Notes under the pieces: model-generated
Database searches by the model: none
What the model saw: the letters and a program-made list of their open reading frames with translations, nothing else
What the model was told of the DNA's origin: nothing
From: Bifidobacterium crudilactis
Lineage (GTDB): Bacteria > Actinomycetota > Actinomycetes > Actinomycetales > Bifidobacteriaceae
Direction: 5' to 3'
NCBI RefSeq assembly: GCF_000738005.1
Contig: NZ_JHAL01000002.1
Span: forward strand, 742,634-806,633
DNA length: 64,000 bases
Made by a program: the position numbers and the translations under genes
In this document: piece after piece, positions 47,917-58,552 of the stretch
Layout: every line of letters begins with the position of its first letter
Position numbering within the stretch: the stretch's first letter is position 1

Positions 47917-48060
47917 CGGTATCGCCTTTCCCAACCTGCTCCTAGACCACGGGCGAAGAGCTCTCGAAATCCGCAAGCGCATCTGCCCTCATACCTTCTT
48001 CATCATACGTGACGTGAAGCCATCATTCTGTCACATCGGCACCCCGCCGGCCATCCAGGA

Positions 48061-48130
48061 GATAACTGCAATAAAAGGACAGCAAATCGATGGAAATTCT
48101 TGGAAAAGCTATCCTTTTAGTGCAGTTATC
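48061..48130. repeat. 70-bp imperfect palindromic repeat, copy D
   Basis: It begins GATAACTGCAATAAAAGGAC and ends ATCCTTTTAGTGCAGTTATC. The middle contains TTCTTGGAAAAGCT as in copy B, so these two are the closest pair. It lies between pgk and tpiA, the only copy not between convergent genes. Confidence 0.9.
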
Positions 48131-48174
48131 TCAATTGCGCCCGATTATGTCAGGACGAACACGGGCTCACACAG

Positions 48175-48209
48175 ATGTCGGGCCACGGCAGTACACCGCG
48201 ACCCGACAT
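48175..48209 (-). terminator. Hairpin downstream of pgk
   Basis: ATGTCGGG and CCCGACAT pair around 19 bases, 33 bases past the pgk stop on the minus strand. Together with repeat D it fills most of the 325-base gap before tpiA. Confidence 0.45.
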
Positions 48210-48241
48210 TGCTGCACATCACTGCCTATAGGATGTAATCC

Positions 48242-49438
48242 CTACTCGATTACCTTGAGTCCGGGAAGTTCCTTGCCTTCAAGCAGTTCCAGGGACGCAC
48301 CGCCACCTGTGGAGATGTGCGAGAAGCCGTCCTCTGGGAAGCCGAGGTTGCGAACCGCGGAGGCCGAGTCGCCGCCACCGACGATGGTGAATGCCCCTGC
48401 CTTGGTCGCATCGATGAGTCCCTGAGCAACGGCCTTGGTTCCAGCGGCGAAGGCCGGGAACTCGAACACGCCCATGGGGCCGTTCCACACCACGGTTTTG
48501 GATTCCACGATCTTGTCGTGGAACAGCTTCTGGGAATCGGGACCGATGTCAAGACCCATCTTGTCGGCGGGAATTGCTTCGGCCGAGACGGTCTCATACG
48601 GTGAATCAGCGGCAAAGGTGTCGGCTGCGACGATATCGGTCGGCAGCACGAGCTCGACGCCGTTCTCTTCGGCCTTGGCGATGTACCCCTTGACCACATC
48701 GACCTGATCCTCTTCAAGAAGGGACTTGCCGACCTCGAAGCCTTGCGCCTTCAGGAAGGTGTAGACCATTCCCCCACCGATGATCAGTCGGTTGGCCTTG
48801 CTGAGCAGATTCTCGATCACGCCCAACTTGTCCGAAACCTTTGACCCACCGAGAACGACCGTGAAAGGACGCTCGGGGTTGACGGTCGCCTTGGAGAGCG
48901 CGGTGACTTCCTTCTCCACCAGCAGGCCTGCGGCCGAAGGCAGGTCAGCGGCCACATCGTAGTTGGAACCCTGCGCACGATGAACGACGCCGAACCCGTC
49001 CGAGACGAACACGTCGCCAAGTGCAGCGATCTTCTTCGCATACGCGGCACGTTCAGATTCGTCCTTGCTGGTCTCTTCAGGGTTGAAACGAACGTTCTCA
49101 AGCAGCAGAACCTGTCCGTCCTGGAGCGCGGCGACCTTGGACTGTGCGTCCTCGCCGTAGGTGTCGGATGCCAGCTCTACGTCGGTACCCAGCAACTCGC
49201 CCAGACGCTTCGCGACTGGAGCCAAGCTCAACTCAGGTACAACTTTGCCCTTCGGACGCCCGAGATGAGCCATAAGAATAACCTTGGCGCCTTGCTCACG
49301 CAAAGCATTGATGGTCGGCAAGGCTGCCTTGATGCGGCCATCATCGGTGATGGTTGTGCCATCCAGCGGAACATTGAAATCAGCACGCACAAGAACTCGC
49401 TTGCCTTGCAGGTTTCCAAGATCCTTCAGTGTTTTCAT
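48242..49438 (-). CDS. pgk: Phosphoglycerate kinase
   Basis: A 398-residue glycolytic kinase that makes ATP from 1,3-bisphosphoglycerate. [50 protein letters not shown] and the nucleotide motif WNGPMGVFE followed by GGGDSASAV are present. Length matches the family. Codon bias is strong. It is upstream of tpiA-secG. Confidence 0.98.
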   Translation of the reverse strand: MKTLKDLGNLQGKRVLVRADFNVPLDGTTITDDGRIKAALPTINALREQGAKVILMAHLGRPKGKVVPELSLAPVAKRLGELLGTDVELASDTYGEDAQSKVAALQDGQVLLLENVRFNPEETSKDESERAAYAKKIAALGDVFVSDGFGVVHRAQGSNYDVAADLPSAAGLLVEKEVTALSKATVNPERPFTVVLGGSKVSDKLGVIENLLSKANRLIIGGGMVYTFLKAQGFEVGKSLLEEDQVDVVKGYIAKAEENGVELVLPTDIVAADTFAADSPYETVSAEAIPADKMGLDIGPDSQKLFHDKIVESKTVVWNGPMGVFEFPAFAAGTKAVAQGLIDATKAGAFTIVGGGDSASAVRNLGFPEDGFSHISTGGGASLELLEGKELPGLKVIE

Positions 49439-49631
49439 GAACTATCCTTTCCTAGCTGTGCCTAAGGTAGCCTCTGGTGGTCGTACCCGCCACAGAAAGT
49501 ATCAAGGCGCATGATGACGCCATAAGGGATTCTATACTGAGCAACAAACAATCAGCCAGAGAGCTCGCAGATTCCTGTGATGCATCAGAGCCGACGTCAG
49601 CACGCCGGAGATGACAGTGCATGGACAGCAC

Positions 49632-49666
49632 GGACGCCCCCACACGGTATTCGTGCGGAGGCGTCC
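49632..49666 (-). terminator. Hairpin downstream of whiA
   Basis: GGACGCC and GGCGTCC, extended inward by CACG/CGTG, form a long stem 10 bases past the whiA stop. No T-run follows on the minus strand. It probably ends the uvrC-aroE-rapZ-whiA transcript. Confidence 0.55.
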
Positions 49667-49676
49667 TTTGTCGGAA

Positions 49677-50621
49677 TCATTGCTGCGACTGTTGTTTTTT
49701 TATCTTCGCGGCCAATTGCAGCAAGCGCCTGATGCGGCCGGCGATTGCATCCTTGGTGACCGGCGGGTCGGCAAGCCTGCCGAGCTCTTCCAAACTGGCG
49801 TCACGGTGGTCAATCCTCAGCTGGCCTGCCGCACGCAGATTGTCAGGAATGCTGTCCCCGAGCAATTTGAACGCTTCCATGACCTTTTCACTGGCTTCGA
49901 CCGCAGCCTTGGCACTCCGGCGCATGTTGGCGTCATCGAAGTTCGCCAAGCGGTTGGCTTTGCCTCTCGATTCTCCGTCGTTGCGCTTCCCTGTCCATTC
50001 CCTTGCGGATTTGGGGGCACCGATGAGATTCAGCATGCGTTCTATCGCATCGGGGTCTCGAAGCGTCACCCGTTCCGAGCTGCGCACCTGACGTGCCTTC
50101 GCATTGATTCCCAGACGGCGTGCAGCGCCGACCAGCGCCAGTGCCGCTTCGGAACCTGGGCAGACAATCTCCAGATAGCTGGCCTTGCCGGGGTCGGAGA
50201 GCTCGCCGTGAGCCAAGAACGCTCCTCGCCAAGCGGCCTTGACCTGTGCGATGTTCCCGCTGATGATATCCGCGGGCAGACCTCTGACCGGACGCTTCCG
50301 CCGGTCCAGAAGCCCCGTCTGCAAGGCCAGCGCACCTCCGGCTCGCAACACTCGAACCGAGTAACGCACGTTGTTGCCTGTCGGTGTCTGTCGAGCTACC
50401 TCGATGAGATCGGAACTATGGCCGTAGATCTCCTTGATGGTGTTCTGCAACCACTGTGCGGAATCAAGAGAATCGAATTGCGCTTCAACGACGATGTGAC
50501 GCTGCAGCAGATGCAGGCCGCCTCCGAAACGAATCATCGTGGCTGCCTGAGCCTTCTTCGCTGCGGGAAGTTCGTTGTCGATTGCGGCGAGTTCGCTCTT
50601 GACGTCGTCCAATAGAGCCAA
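49677..50621 (-). CDS. whiA: DNA-binding protein WhiA
   Basis: A 314-residue regulator with a LAGLIDADG-like N-terminal domain ([41 protein letters not shown] block) and a C-terminal helix-turn-helix ([20 protein letters not shown]). WhiA controls sporulation in Streptomyces and cell division genes in other Gram-positives. The start is TTG 50621, giving [20 protein letters not shown] lies 7 bases before it, and the frame upstream is outside the family. It follows rapZ by 223 bases. Confidence 0.94.
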   Translation of the reverse strand: MALLDDVKSELAAIDNELPAAKKAQAATMIRFGGGLHLLQRHIVVEAQFDSLDSAQWLQNTIKEIYGHSSDLIEVARQTPTGNNVRYSVRVLRAGGALALQTGLLDRRKRPVRGLPADIISGNIAQVKAAWRGAFLAHGELSDPGKASYLEIVCPGSEAALALVGAARRLGINAKARQVRSSERVTLRDPDAIERMLNLIGAPKSAREWTGKRNDGESRGKANRLANFDDANMRRSAKAAVEASEKVMEAFKLLGDSIPDNLRAAGQLRIDHRDASLEELGRLADPPVTKDAIAGRIRRLLQLAAKIKKQQSQQ

Positions 50622-50844
50622 TAGCCAACCTCCTACAGTTGTTGCGATACAAAAAATAACCGGCTCCCAGCATCCTATCTGAAAAGCCACCGGCTATCTG
50701 TGATACAGAACATCTTGGACAACTTTGGGGCATCTGCTGCGAAGTGGACACGCATATTTCGCTATGTGGATGTTTACTCCGTCCACCCGTCTCCCGCATC
50801 TGCATGGCCGATAACAATTGCCTGGACGGGCAGGTCAACGTCGA

Positions 50845-51774
50845 TCAGCTGCGATGCCTGTGCAGCTCTCTGGCAGACACCGTAACGCTCAGGCCATGAT
50901 TCCTCAGCCTTTTGGCGAGTTCCTCGCTCATGGCGACCGAACGGTGCTGCCCGCCTGTGCAACCGATGGCGATGGTCACAAAATGCTTGTCTTCCCGCGA
51001 ATATCCTCGTATGGCCGTCAAAATGGCAGGTGTGTACGATTCAAGGAACTCCTGGGCTCCGGGACTGTTGAGCACATAATCGCTCACGGCAGCATTCATT
51101 CCCGTCAGGTCACGCAGCTCCGGCACCCAGAAGGGATTGGGCAGGAACCGCATGTCCGCGACGAAATCAGCATCGAGCGGAACACCGTACTTGAATCCGA
51201 AACTGAAGATGTGCACCGAAACCGTTGTGGGCCCCGTACCGAGCAAGGCGTCATAGAGCTTTGTGGAGAGCTGATGGATGCTCAGCCTGGTGGTGTCGAT
51301 CACCACATCGGCGCGCTCCTTGAGATGTGCCAACAGCTCCCGTTCCTCATGAATGCCGTCCACCAGCCTTCGTCCATGCTGCAAAGGATGAGGTCTGCGC
51401 ACCGATTCGAAGCGGGTTATCAGGACCTCATCGTCGGCATCCAGGAAGAGTATGCGGTACTTGACCCCGAGATCGTCAAGATGGCTCAGCACCGCAGCCA
51501 AATCGTCGAAATACGATCTGGAGCGAACGTCGATGACCGCGGCGAGTTTATGAACCTTCGACCCCGAAGACGTCATCATATCGACCAAGGGAATCAACAG
51601 TTTCGGGGGAAGATTGTCTACCACATACCAGCCCATGTCCTCGACGCTGTCAGCGGCGCGAGAACGCCCTGCCCCGGACATCCCGGTGACGAGCAGAACC
51701 TCGAAGTCGTCCGCCGGCTCAGGTCTCCCCTTGCCTTCCGAATGGTCTGGAATCAACCCATGTTCTTGAGTCAT
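50845..51774 (-). CDS. rapZ: RapZ/YvcJ-family nucleotide-binding protein
   Basis: A 309-residue protein with Walker A GMSGAGRS, the YVVDNLPPKLL block and the C-terminal IAIGCTGGQHRSVAMSEELA. In enterobacteria RapZ guides small-RNA decay that controls GlmS; in Gram-positives its role is less clear. ATG 51774 overlaps the aroE stop (TGATG) with AGGAGG at 7 bases; a GTG at 51777 is an alternative. The gene usually found between rapZ and whiA, yvcK, is absent. Confidence 0.95.
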   Translation of the reverse strand: MTQEHGLIPDHSEGKGRPEPADDFEVLLVTGMSGAGRSRAADSVEDMGWYVVDNLPPKLLIPLVDMMTSSGSKVHKLAAVIDVRSRSYFDDLAAVLSHLDDLGVKYRILFLDADDEVLITRFESVRRPHPLQHGRRLVDGIHEERELLAHLKERADVVIDTTRLSIHQLSTKLYDALLGTGPTTVSVHIFSFGFKYGVPLDADFVADMRFLPNPFWVPELRDLTGMNAAVSDYVLNSPGAQEFLESYTPAILTAIRGYSREDKHFVTIAIGCTGGQHRSVAMSEELAKRLRNHGLSVTVSARELHRHRS

Positions 51775-52703
51775 CACAACACCTCCTGAAGTGCCTGGAG
51801 CATGGCCATATCGATATCCGACGGCATGCTGTGCTCATCGATACCCGTCATCAACGCCACCTGGGGTATCGCCTGATACAACAGCATCATCTCACCGCCT
51901 ATGGCCCGAGCCCCCTTGTCGCGCCATGCGGTCATCAGTCGGCTTGGACGCGGATCGTAGACCACATCCAGCAACAGCCCCAGGTCTCCGTGCCGCGCCT
52001 GGTTCGAGAGTTCGTCAGCTATGCCATCGGCCGCATGTGCAGGCAGCGTGCTGATAGTCACGTCCTGGCCATCGACAGCGGATAGTGCTTGCGACAAGGT
52101 ACGGACCTGCATCCCGATTCCCAGCCTCTCGGCCAACATCGACAGTTGCGCCGCCCGTTCGGGATGTCGTGCGCAGACCACGACCTGTTCCGCACCGAGT
52201 TCAGAGCACGCCGCCAGTGCGGAGGAAGCGGTGTTGCCGCTGCCCAGAATCATCGCTGTATGGACTTGTACATGTCCATCGCTCCAACTGAGGGTCGGCG
52301 TAGATGACCCGGCTGCATCAGTGTCGAGCCTGACAAGCTCCGTACCCAAGGCCTTGGATATGCCTTGAACATCGGTGTTGTACAGGGAGATTGTTGGGGC
52401 TTCGGCAGCTCCCGTCCAATCGAGCACGGCGGTATTGGCAACCTGCAGCGTCGAGGACCATGTGTCCGACGGAGTGCCGAATGGCATGACGGTACGTTTC
52501 AACGGCATCGTCAGGCTGAGTCCGGCCCAGCTGGGGTCAAGCGACAACAGCAGCTCTTCAAGCCCTGCCGCATCAACTTCATGGCGCAGATACTGCCAGT
52601 CAGACAACGCTAGGCGACGGTAAGCTGCCATATGGAGCACCGGTGACAGGGAATGCGCGATGGGTTTGCCCAGCACGGCACAACGATGCCTGTATTGTTG
52701 CAC
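51774..52703 (-). CDS. aroE: Shikimate dehydrogenase
   Basis: A 309-residue protein of the aromatic amino acid pathway, reducing 3-dehydroshikimate with NADPH. GKPIAHSLSPVLH binds shikimate, the catalytic Lys is in MPLKRTVMPF, and ILGSGNTASSALAA is the nucleotide-binding loop, though the first Gly-rich motif is slightly unusual. The start is GTG 52703 with AGGAGG at 6 bases; a TTG at 52724 has no such site. It sits between uvrC and rapZ, coupled to rapZ. Confidence 0.92.
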   Translation of the reverse strand: MQQYRHRCAVLGKPIAHSLSPVLHMAAYRRLALSDWQYLRHEVDAAGLEELLLSLDPSWAGLSLTMPLKRTVMPFGTPSDTWSSTLQVANTAVLDWTGAAEAPTISLYNTDVQGISKALGTELVRLDTDAAGSSTPTLSWSDGHVQVHTAMILGSGNTASSALAACSELGAEQVVVCARHPERAAQLSMLAERLGIGMQVRTLSQALSAVDGQDVTISTLPAHAADGIADELSNQARHGDLGLLLDVVYDPRPSRLMTAWRDKGARAIGGEMMLLYQAIPQVALMTGIDEHSMPSDIDMAMLQALQEVL

Positions 52704-52780
52704 GGATAACCTCCTGAGTTTCAACTACATAGTAGCGAACCCTTGTTGCCGCCCGTGTCTATGTGACGGTGAATCAGGCT

Positions 52781-55177
52781 TCAATCATGGTCATCCGCAT
52801 GCAACGCATCGAATATCGCCTTCGCCTTGTTCTCCCCTATTCCATTCACCGCCTGCAGATCCTCAACACTCGCTTCCCGCATGGCCCTGACAGACCCGAA
52901 ATGATTGAGCAGTTTTTTCTGGAATGCTTCGCCAACACCTGGGATTCCATCCAGCGCGGAGCGTAGCGCACCTTTTCTGCGTTTTTGACGATGATAGGTG
53001 ATGGCGAAACGGTGCGACTCATCCCTTACCCGTTGCAGCAAATACATGCTTTCGGACTGACGCTTGAGAATCAGCGGATAATCCTCGTCTGGCAGCCACA
53101 CCTCCTCAAGCCGTTTGGCCAGACCGCAGACGGCCACATCGGTCACGCCCTGATCGGCCATCGCTCTGGCTGCGGCGGCGACCTGCGGTTTGCCGCCATC
53201 GACCACCACCAGATTCGGCTTGTAGGCAAAACGGTGCGCCTGAACCTGCTGCTGGACGATCCCGTCGTCGGCTGACAGCTCCCCCGCATCCAATCCGGCC
53301 TGCCGTACCTGTCGTTCGTTGTCTATGCTGTCACCTGAGTCTCCGGCGACGTTGCCATGGCTGAACCGTCTGCTCAGGGTCTCGTAGATGGCTGTGGTAT
53401 CGTCAACGGCGCCTTCTCCGTTGCGCCCTTTGATGGAGAAGCGTCTATACTCCGACTTTTTCGCGACCGCGTCCTCGAACACCACCATTGACGCGACCTG
53501 GAAGGCACCTGCGATGGTGTTCGAGATGTCGTAGCATTCGATGCGCAAGGGCGCCTTATCCAGACCCAATGCCGCTGCCAGGTCGTTCATGGCCTTGGTG
53601 CGTGCACCCATGTCACTGATACGGCTCATCTTGCTGCGCAGCAGTGATTGCTTGGCGTTGGCCGTGGCTCGATCCATCAAGGCGCGCTTTTCCCCCCGCA
53701 ACGGCACCCTGATGTTCACCGCAGCACCGCGTTGCTTACTGAGCCAATCCTCGAGCTGCCCGGCCTTGTTCGGCTCGATGGGCAGAATCACTTCTCTTGG
53801 TATCGGAGCAATAGGTTCAAGAAGGTCATCACGTCCGGTGGTGTGCTTATGCGCCCTGCGCGACTTCGTGGCCTTGGACCTCGCCAGGCTGTCGGTCGCC
53901 GTCGCCTGCTGGGTGGCGCCGAAGGCCTCGCGTTCGGTGGATATGGAAATTCCCGAAGAGTGCCGTCCTTCCGACAATGAGTCGGATGCCGATTCCTCCG
54001 ATGGCATATCGTGAGACTGCTGGGCACGTGAGGTATGCGCATCATCGGCATCCGGCATGGTATTCCCGAGGTTTCGCTCGCCATTCACCTCCTCGACCAG
54101 CGTGGAATAGACCTGGGTGATGAGATCCCCCACGAGCTCCTCATCCGATACGTCCTCCACCCGTTCGACACTCCAACTGCGTTCTCCACGTATCGAACCG
54201 GCTCTTACGAAGAATGCGTGTACGGAGGCCTCCAACTCATCGCTGGCAAGTCCGAACACATCCGCGTCGACATCTGAATCGAACACCACCGCATTCTGCT
54301 CGATCACCGTGTTCAGCATGGCAATCTGGTCACGAAGCCGGGCGGCAAGTTCGAAGTCAAGGCGTGAGCTGGCGGCTTTCATCTCTGCGGTGAGATTCGC
54401 CTGGAAACTCCTGCCAAGACGACCGGTCATCACCCCTATGAGCTGCTCGCACATCTTCCGATGTTCCTTGAGATCGATGCGCTGAACGCATGGCGCCGAG
54501 CATTTCCCTATCGAGGCCAGAAGGCATGGCCTGTTGCTGAGCTGGGCGCGCCTGAACACGCCTGGCGAACATGTGCGCACCGGAAAGCTCTTGAGCAGGG
54601 CATCCAAAGTCTGACGAACATCCCAGACCTTGGCATAGGGGCCAAAATATCGCGTATCACGACGTTTTCTGCTTCTCGTGATCCAAATCCTCGGCACATC
54701 CTCGCCTACGGAAATAGCGAGGTACGGATAGGTCTTGTCATCTCTGAACACCACATTGAAGCGGGGATCGAATTCCTTGATCCACGTGTATTCAAGCGTC
54801 AGAGCCTCGAGCTCCGTGCCGACGACGGTCCATTCAAGGCTTCGGGCGGTGAGCACCATCGTCTGAGTACGTGGATGAAGCTGGTACAGGGGTTGGAAGT
54901 AGTTGCTGAGACGGTTGCGGAGATTTTTCGCCTTGCCGACGTATATCACACGCGACTCTGCATCGCGCCACTTGTATACACCTGGTTGCGCGGGAATATC
55001 CGATGTCTTCGGTCTGAAGGTATCGCGCGAATCACCCAACAGCGGAGCTCCGTTGGCGTTAAGACCCTTTGCCTCGCCTTGATCTGCGGCGCTCCCGCCA
55101 GTTTCGGACTCAACGAGCGCGGAGGCTGTTTTCCGCCACACATCGCTGGAATGCCGCTCGAAGATGCCCGAACCCAT
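52781..55177 (-). CDS. uvrC: Excinuclease ABC subunit C
   Basis: A 798-residue nucleotide-excision repair nuclease. A GIY-YIG domain (PGVYKWRDAESRVIYVGKAK) makes the 3' cut; a UVR domain, an RNase H-like domain (IECYDISNTIAG, VVDGGKPQ) for the 5' cut and two C-terminal helix-hairpin-helix motifs (LDGIPGVGEAFQKKLL) follow. It is about 150 residues longer than typical because of a 55-residue N-terminal leader and a Ser/Thr/Glu-rich insertion near residues 375-450. ATG 55177 has GAAAGG; ATG 55198 has no site. It follows uvrA. Confidence 0.96.
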   Translation of the reverse strand: MGSGIFERHSSDVWRKTASALVESETGGSAADQGEAKGLNANGAPLLGDSRDTFRPKTSDIPAQPGVYKWRDAESRVIYVGKAKNLRNRLSNYFQPLYQLHPRTQTMVLTARSLEWTVVGTELEALTLEYTWIKEFDPRFNVVFRDDKTYPYLAISVGEDVPRIWITRSRKRRDTRYFGPYAKVWDVRQTLDALLKSFPVRTCSPGVFRRAQLSNRPCLLASIGKCSAPCVQRIDLKEHRKMCEQLIGVMTGRLGRSFQANLTAEMKAASSRLDFELAARLRDQIAMLNTVIEQNAVVFDSDVDADVFGLASDELEASVHAFFVRAGSIRGERSWSVERVEDVSDEELVGDLITQVYSTLVEEVNGERNLGNTMPDADDAHTSRAQQSHDMPSEESASDSLSEGRHSSGISISTEREAFGATQQATATDSLARSKATKSRRAHKHTTGRDDLLEPIAPIPREVILPIEPNKAGQLEDWLSKQRGAAVNIRVPLRGEKRALMDRATANAKQSLLRSKMSRISDMGARTKAMNDLAAALGLDKAPLRIECYDISNTIAGAFQVASMVVFEDAVAKKSEYRRFSIKGRNGEGAVDDTTAIYETLSRRFSHGNVAGDSGDSIDNERQVRQAGLDAGELSADDGIVQQQVQAHRFAYKPNLVVVDGGKPQVAAAARAMADQGVTDVAVCGLAKRLEEVWLPDEDYPLILKRQSESMYLLQRVRDESHRFAITYHRQKRRKGALRSALDGIPGVGEAFQKKLLNHFGSVRAMREASVEDLQAVNGIGENKAKAIFDALHADDHD

Positions 55178-55348
55178 ATGACTTGGCCTTTCGCTCATTG
55201 AACGCCGAAACAGTATGTCGACCGCCGATAGCTGACCACAGCATGCTCGGGCATTGCAGTGCCGAAGCTCTATGGTCGGGCAGCACCCCGGTCTGTTGGC
55301 GCTGCCCGCAGGATGTGGTCCATCCTATGTGCACGGAACCCTATACGC

Positions 55349-58300
55349 TCAACCCTTCAAGGTCTGTGCGAGGAAGCGTCCGGTCCAACTGGATTTTTCG
55401 CGTGCAATCACCTCCGGCGTTCCCTCGGCCACGATGGTGCCTCCCTTGTCGCCGCCTTCAGGTCCTAGGTCGATTATCCAATCTGCGCTTTTGATGACAT
55501 CCAGATTGTGCTCGATGACGATTACGGTATTGCCTTTGTCCACCAGCCCCTGCAGGACCTTCAGCAGTTTGCAGACATCCTCGAAGTGCAGTCCCGTGGT
55601 CGGTTCGTCGAGGATATAAGCGGTCGTGCCGTCGGAACGTTTCTGCAGCTCGGTGGCCAGCTTCACACGCTGCGACTCGCCTCCGGACAAGGTAGGCGCG
55701 GGCTGACCCAAACGGATATATCCAAGACCCACATCAACCAGGGTTCGCAGATATCGTGCTATCGACGGGTACGCGGAGAAGAAATCAGCCGCCTCCTCGA
55801 TGGGCATATCCAGAACGTCGGCGACGGTCTTGCCGTTGTAAGTGATCTCCAGGGTCTCGCGGTTGTAGCGTTTGCCGTGACATACCTCGCAGTCGACGTA
55901 CACGTCCGGCAGGAAGTTCATCTCGATCTTGAGTGTGCCGTCACCGTGGCATGCCTCGCATCTGCCGCCTTTGACGTTGAAGGAGAACCTACCCGGTCCG
56001 TATCCACGCACCTGCGCCTCAGGTGTTTTGGCGAACAACTGGCGAATCTTGTCCCACACTCCGGTATAGGTGGCGGGATTCGACCTTGGTGTACGACCGA
56101 TGGGGTTCTGATCGACGTGAATCACCTTGCGCAGCTGCTGCACCCCGTCGACCCTCGTGTGCTTTCCGGGCACTATTCGTGCGCCGTTAAGCCGGTCGGC
56201 AAGAACAGGGTACAGAATCGCGTTGATTAAGGTGGATTTGCCCGAACCGGACACGCCTGAAACAACCGTGAGTACGTTCAGGGGAATATGCACGGTGAGA
56301 TTCTTGAGATTGTTCTCTCGCGCACCCACAACGGTCAGCTGCTTCGTCTTGCGCACTTTTCGACGCCGTTTCGGTGTCTCGATGCTTCGCCTTCCGGCAA
56401 TGTAGTCGCCGGTTATGGAGCCTGGCGCGTTGACGAGGTCCTTGGCAAGTCCCGAGAACATCACCTTGCCGCCATGTTCGCCGGCACCCGGACCGATATC
56501 CACCACCCAATCGGCCTCCATAATGGTCTCCTCGTCGTGTTCGACGACGATGAGGGTGTTGCCGAGATCGCGCAGATGATGAAGGGTCTGAATCAGGCGC
56601 TCGTTGTCACGCTGGTGAAGACCTATGGAGGGTTCATCGAGGACATACATCACGCCCACCAGGCCCGAACCTATCTGCGTGGCCAAGCGGATGCGTTGGG
56701 CTTCCCCACCGGACAAGGTGGCCGCGGCACGCGACAGTGTCAGATAGTCGAGCCCTACGTCATTGAGAAAACCAAGTCTCGCGCGAATCTCTTTGAGCAC
56801 CTCTCCGGCGATTTTGGCCGCCGCACCGTCAAGATGCAGCTGACCCACCCAATCCAAGCTCTTCGCAATGGGCATATCGCAGACATCCGCTATGGAATCG
56901 TCGGCTACGGTGACTGCCAGCACTTCGGGTTTCAGACGTTTCCCCTTGCAGGTCTGGCAAGGAATCTCACGCATGTACGACTCGTAATATTGCCGCATCT
57001 GGTCCGAATCGGTTTCGTCATGTCGCCGCATCAAGGTGTGAATGACGCCTTCAAAGCCCGTGGAGTACTCTCGCAGCCTTCCCCATCGGTTCCGATACGA
57101 GACGTTCACCTTGAAATTGTGACCGTAGAGCACGGCGTGGCGCACATTCTCAGGGAGCTTCTTCCACGGTGTCTTCATCGAGAATCCAAGTTCATCTGCC
57201 AGGGCATCGAGCAGATGCTCGTAATACTCCGAGGTGCTTTTGGTTCCGCCCCAGGGTTCGATGGCCCCTTCGGACAGGGATTTATCGGGGTCGGGCACTA
57301 CCAGTTCGGGATCTATCTCGAGGCTGAAGCCGAGTCCGGTGCACGCCGGGCATGCACCATAGGGGGCGTTGAAGGAGAAGGTGCGGGGTTCGACCTCGTC
57401 CAGTTCCAGCGCATGCCCGTTCGGGCAGCTTCGGTGCTCGGAAAAGGGTTGACGGCGGTTCGCGTCCTTTGCGTCGAGGTCGACGAAATCGGCGATTACC
57501 GTTCCGTGTGCCAGTTTCAATGCGGTTTCCACGGAATCCGTAAGACGCTGTCGAATACCCTCTTTGATCACCAGGCGATCGATGACCACTTCTATCGTGT
57601 GTTTTTTCTGCTTGCCCAGCTTGATGTCATCGGAAAGCTGAAGCATCTTCCCGTCGATCACCGCTCTGGAATAGCCATCCGAGCGCAAGGTTTCGATGAG
57701 TTCGACGAATTCCCCTTTGCGACCAGTCACCACCGGGGCAAGAAGCTGGAATCTGGTGCCCTCCTTGCTGCCAAGCAAGGCATCGACGATCTGCTGGGGC
57801 GTCTGGGCGGTGACCAGTTCTCCGCACACCGGGCAATGAGGCACACCGGTTCTGGCGAACAGCAACCTGAGATAGTCGTAGATTTCGGTGATGGTCCCCA
57901 CCGTCGAGCGGGGATTGCGGTTCGTCGTTTTCTGGTCGATGGACACGGCGGGGCTCAGACCCTCGATGAAATCCACATCTGGCTTGTCCATCTGACCAAG
58001 GAACTGCCTGGCATATGCCGAAAGAGATTCGACATAGCGCCGTTGACCCTCGGCGAAGAGCGTGTCGAATGCCAGCGAGGATTTTCCCGATCCGGACAGG
58101 CCGGTGAACACCACCATCTCGTTACGAGGAAAGGCAAGATCCACATTCTTGAGATTGTGCTCTCTGGCCCCCTGCACGACTATCTTCCGGTCATTCGCCA
58201 CATCCCCGAGATCGGCGATAAGCGATTCCTTGCCGGACACCATATGCGGGTGCTGTAGGGACGGCTCTGAAAATTTCTGCACTGTTGCTGTCTGATCCAC
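55349..58300 (-). CDS. uvrA: Excinuclease ABC subunit A
   Basis: A 983-residue damage sensor of nucleotide-excision repair. Two ABC ATPase halves are seen, with Walker [14 protein letters not shown] and [13 protein letters not shown], each with a signature [12 protein letters not shown] or [12 protein letters not shown], plus zinc-finger cysteines ([12 protein letters not shown] with CPACTGLG, and CEACHGDG with CEVCHGKRY). The start is GTG 58300 with GGAAGA upstream. An SOS box lies 108 bases before the start. uvrC follows 171 bases downstream. Confidence 0.98.
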   Translation of the reverse strand: MDQTATVQKFSEPSLQHPHMVSGKESLIADLGDVANDRKIVVQGAREHNLKNVDLAFPRNEMVVFTGLSGSGKSSLAFDTLFAEGQRRYVESLSAYARQFLGQMDKPDVDFIEGLSPAVSIDQKTTNRNPRSTVGTITEIYDYLRLLFARTGVPHCPVCGELVTAQTPQQIVDALLGSKEGTRFQLLAPVVTGRKGEFVELIETLRSDGYSRAVIDGKMLQLSDDIKLGKQKKHTIEVVIDRLVIKEGIRQRLTDSVETALKLAHGTVIADFVDLDAKDANRRQPFSEHRSCPNGHALELDEVEPRTFSFNAPYGACPACTGLGFSLEIDPELVVPDPDKSLSEGAIEPWGGTKSTSEYYEHLLDALADELGFSMKTPWKKLPENVRHAVLYGHNFKVNVSYRNRWGRLREYSTGFEGVIHTLMRRHDETDSDQMRQYYESYMREIPCQTCKGKRLKPEVLAVTVADDSIADVCDMPIAKSLDWVGQLHLDGAAAKIAGEVLKEIRARLGFLNDVGLDYLTLSRAAATLSGGEAQRIRLATQIGSGLVGVMYVLDEPSIGLHQRDNERLIQTLHHLRDLGNTLIVVEHDEETIMEADWVVDIGPGAGEHGGKVMFSGLAKDLVNAPGSITGDYIAGRRSIETPKRRRKVRKTKQLTVVGARENNLKNLTVHIPLNVLTVVSGVSGSGKSTLINAILYPVLADRLNGARIVPGKHTRVDGVQQLRKVIHVDQNPIGRTPRSNPATYTGVWDKIRQLFAKTPEAQVRGYGPGRFSFNVKGGRCEACHGDGTLKIEMNFLPDVYVDCEVCHGKRYNRETLEITYNGKTVADVLDMPIEEAADFFSAYPSIARYLRTLVDVGLGYIRLGQPAPTLSGGESQRVKLATELQKRSDGTTAYILDEPTTGLHFEDVCKLLKVLQGLVDKGNTVIVIEHNLDVIKSADWIIDLGPEGGDKGGTIVAEGTPEVIAREKSSWTGRFLAQTLKG

Positions 58301-58383
58301 TATCTTCCGATTCTCGCGACACTGAATGGCGTTTTCCCACGACGCGCGGCCATTACGGTCGCACAGTCAAACGAACTCCGAAT

Positions 58384-58425
58384 ATCATAACGCAATTCGC
58401 GTGTGCATTCGAACAGGTGTTCGAA
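58384..58425 (-). promoter_or_regulatory. LexA SOS box and promoter of uvrA
   Basis: TTCGAACAGGTGTTCGAA (58408-58425) is a palindrome apart from its two centre bases and matches the actinobacterial SOS box. On the minus strand TATGAT (58389-58384, five of six to -10) follows TTCGAA by 18 bases, so the box covers the -35 region. Transcript start would be some 75 bases before the uvrA GTG. The rest of 58301-58552 holds nothing else I recognise. Confidence 0.85.
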
Positions 58426-58552
58426 ATATGCGCTCTCAGAAAAGTGAACTCAACAGTTCGCTCCTACGCCTCAACATTACGGGCAGACCGAGCTGTCGGA
58501 CATACGGATGGCGCATCGCAAACCCACAGCCGCAAGCGCTGCGACCAGGTAC

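Noticed and set aside
37092..48130. CRISPR array interpretation of the 71-bp repeats
   Set aside because: Copies are kilobases apart, palindromic over their whole length and not separated by spacers; no cas gene is present.
56288..58258. 656-codon open frame antisense to uvrA
   Set aside because: It mirrors the codon bias of uvrA and has no recognisable domain or ribosome site.
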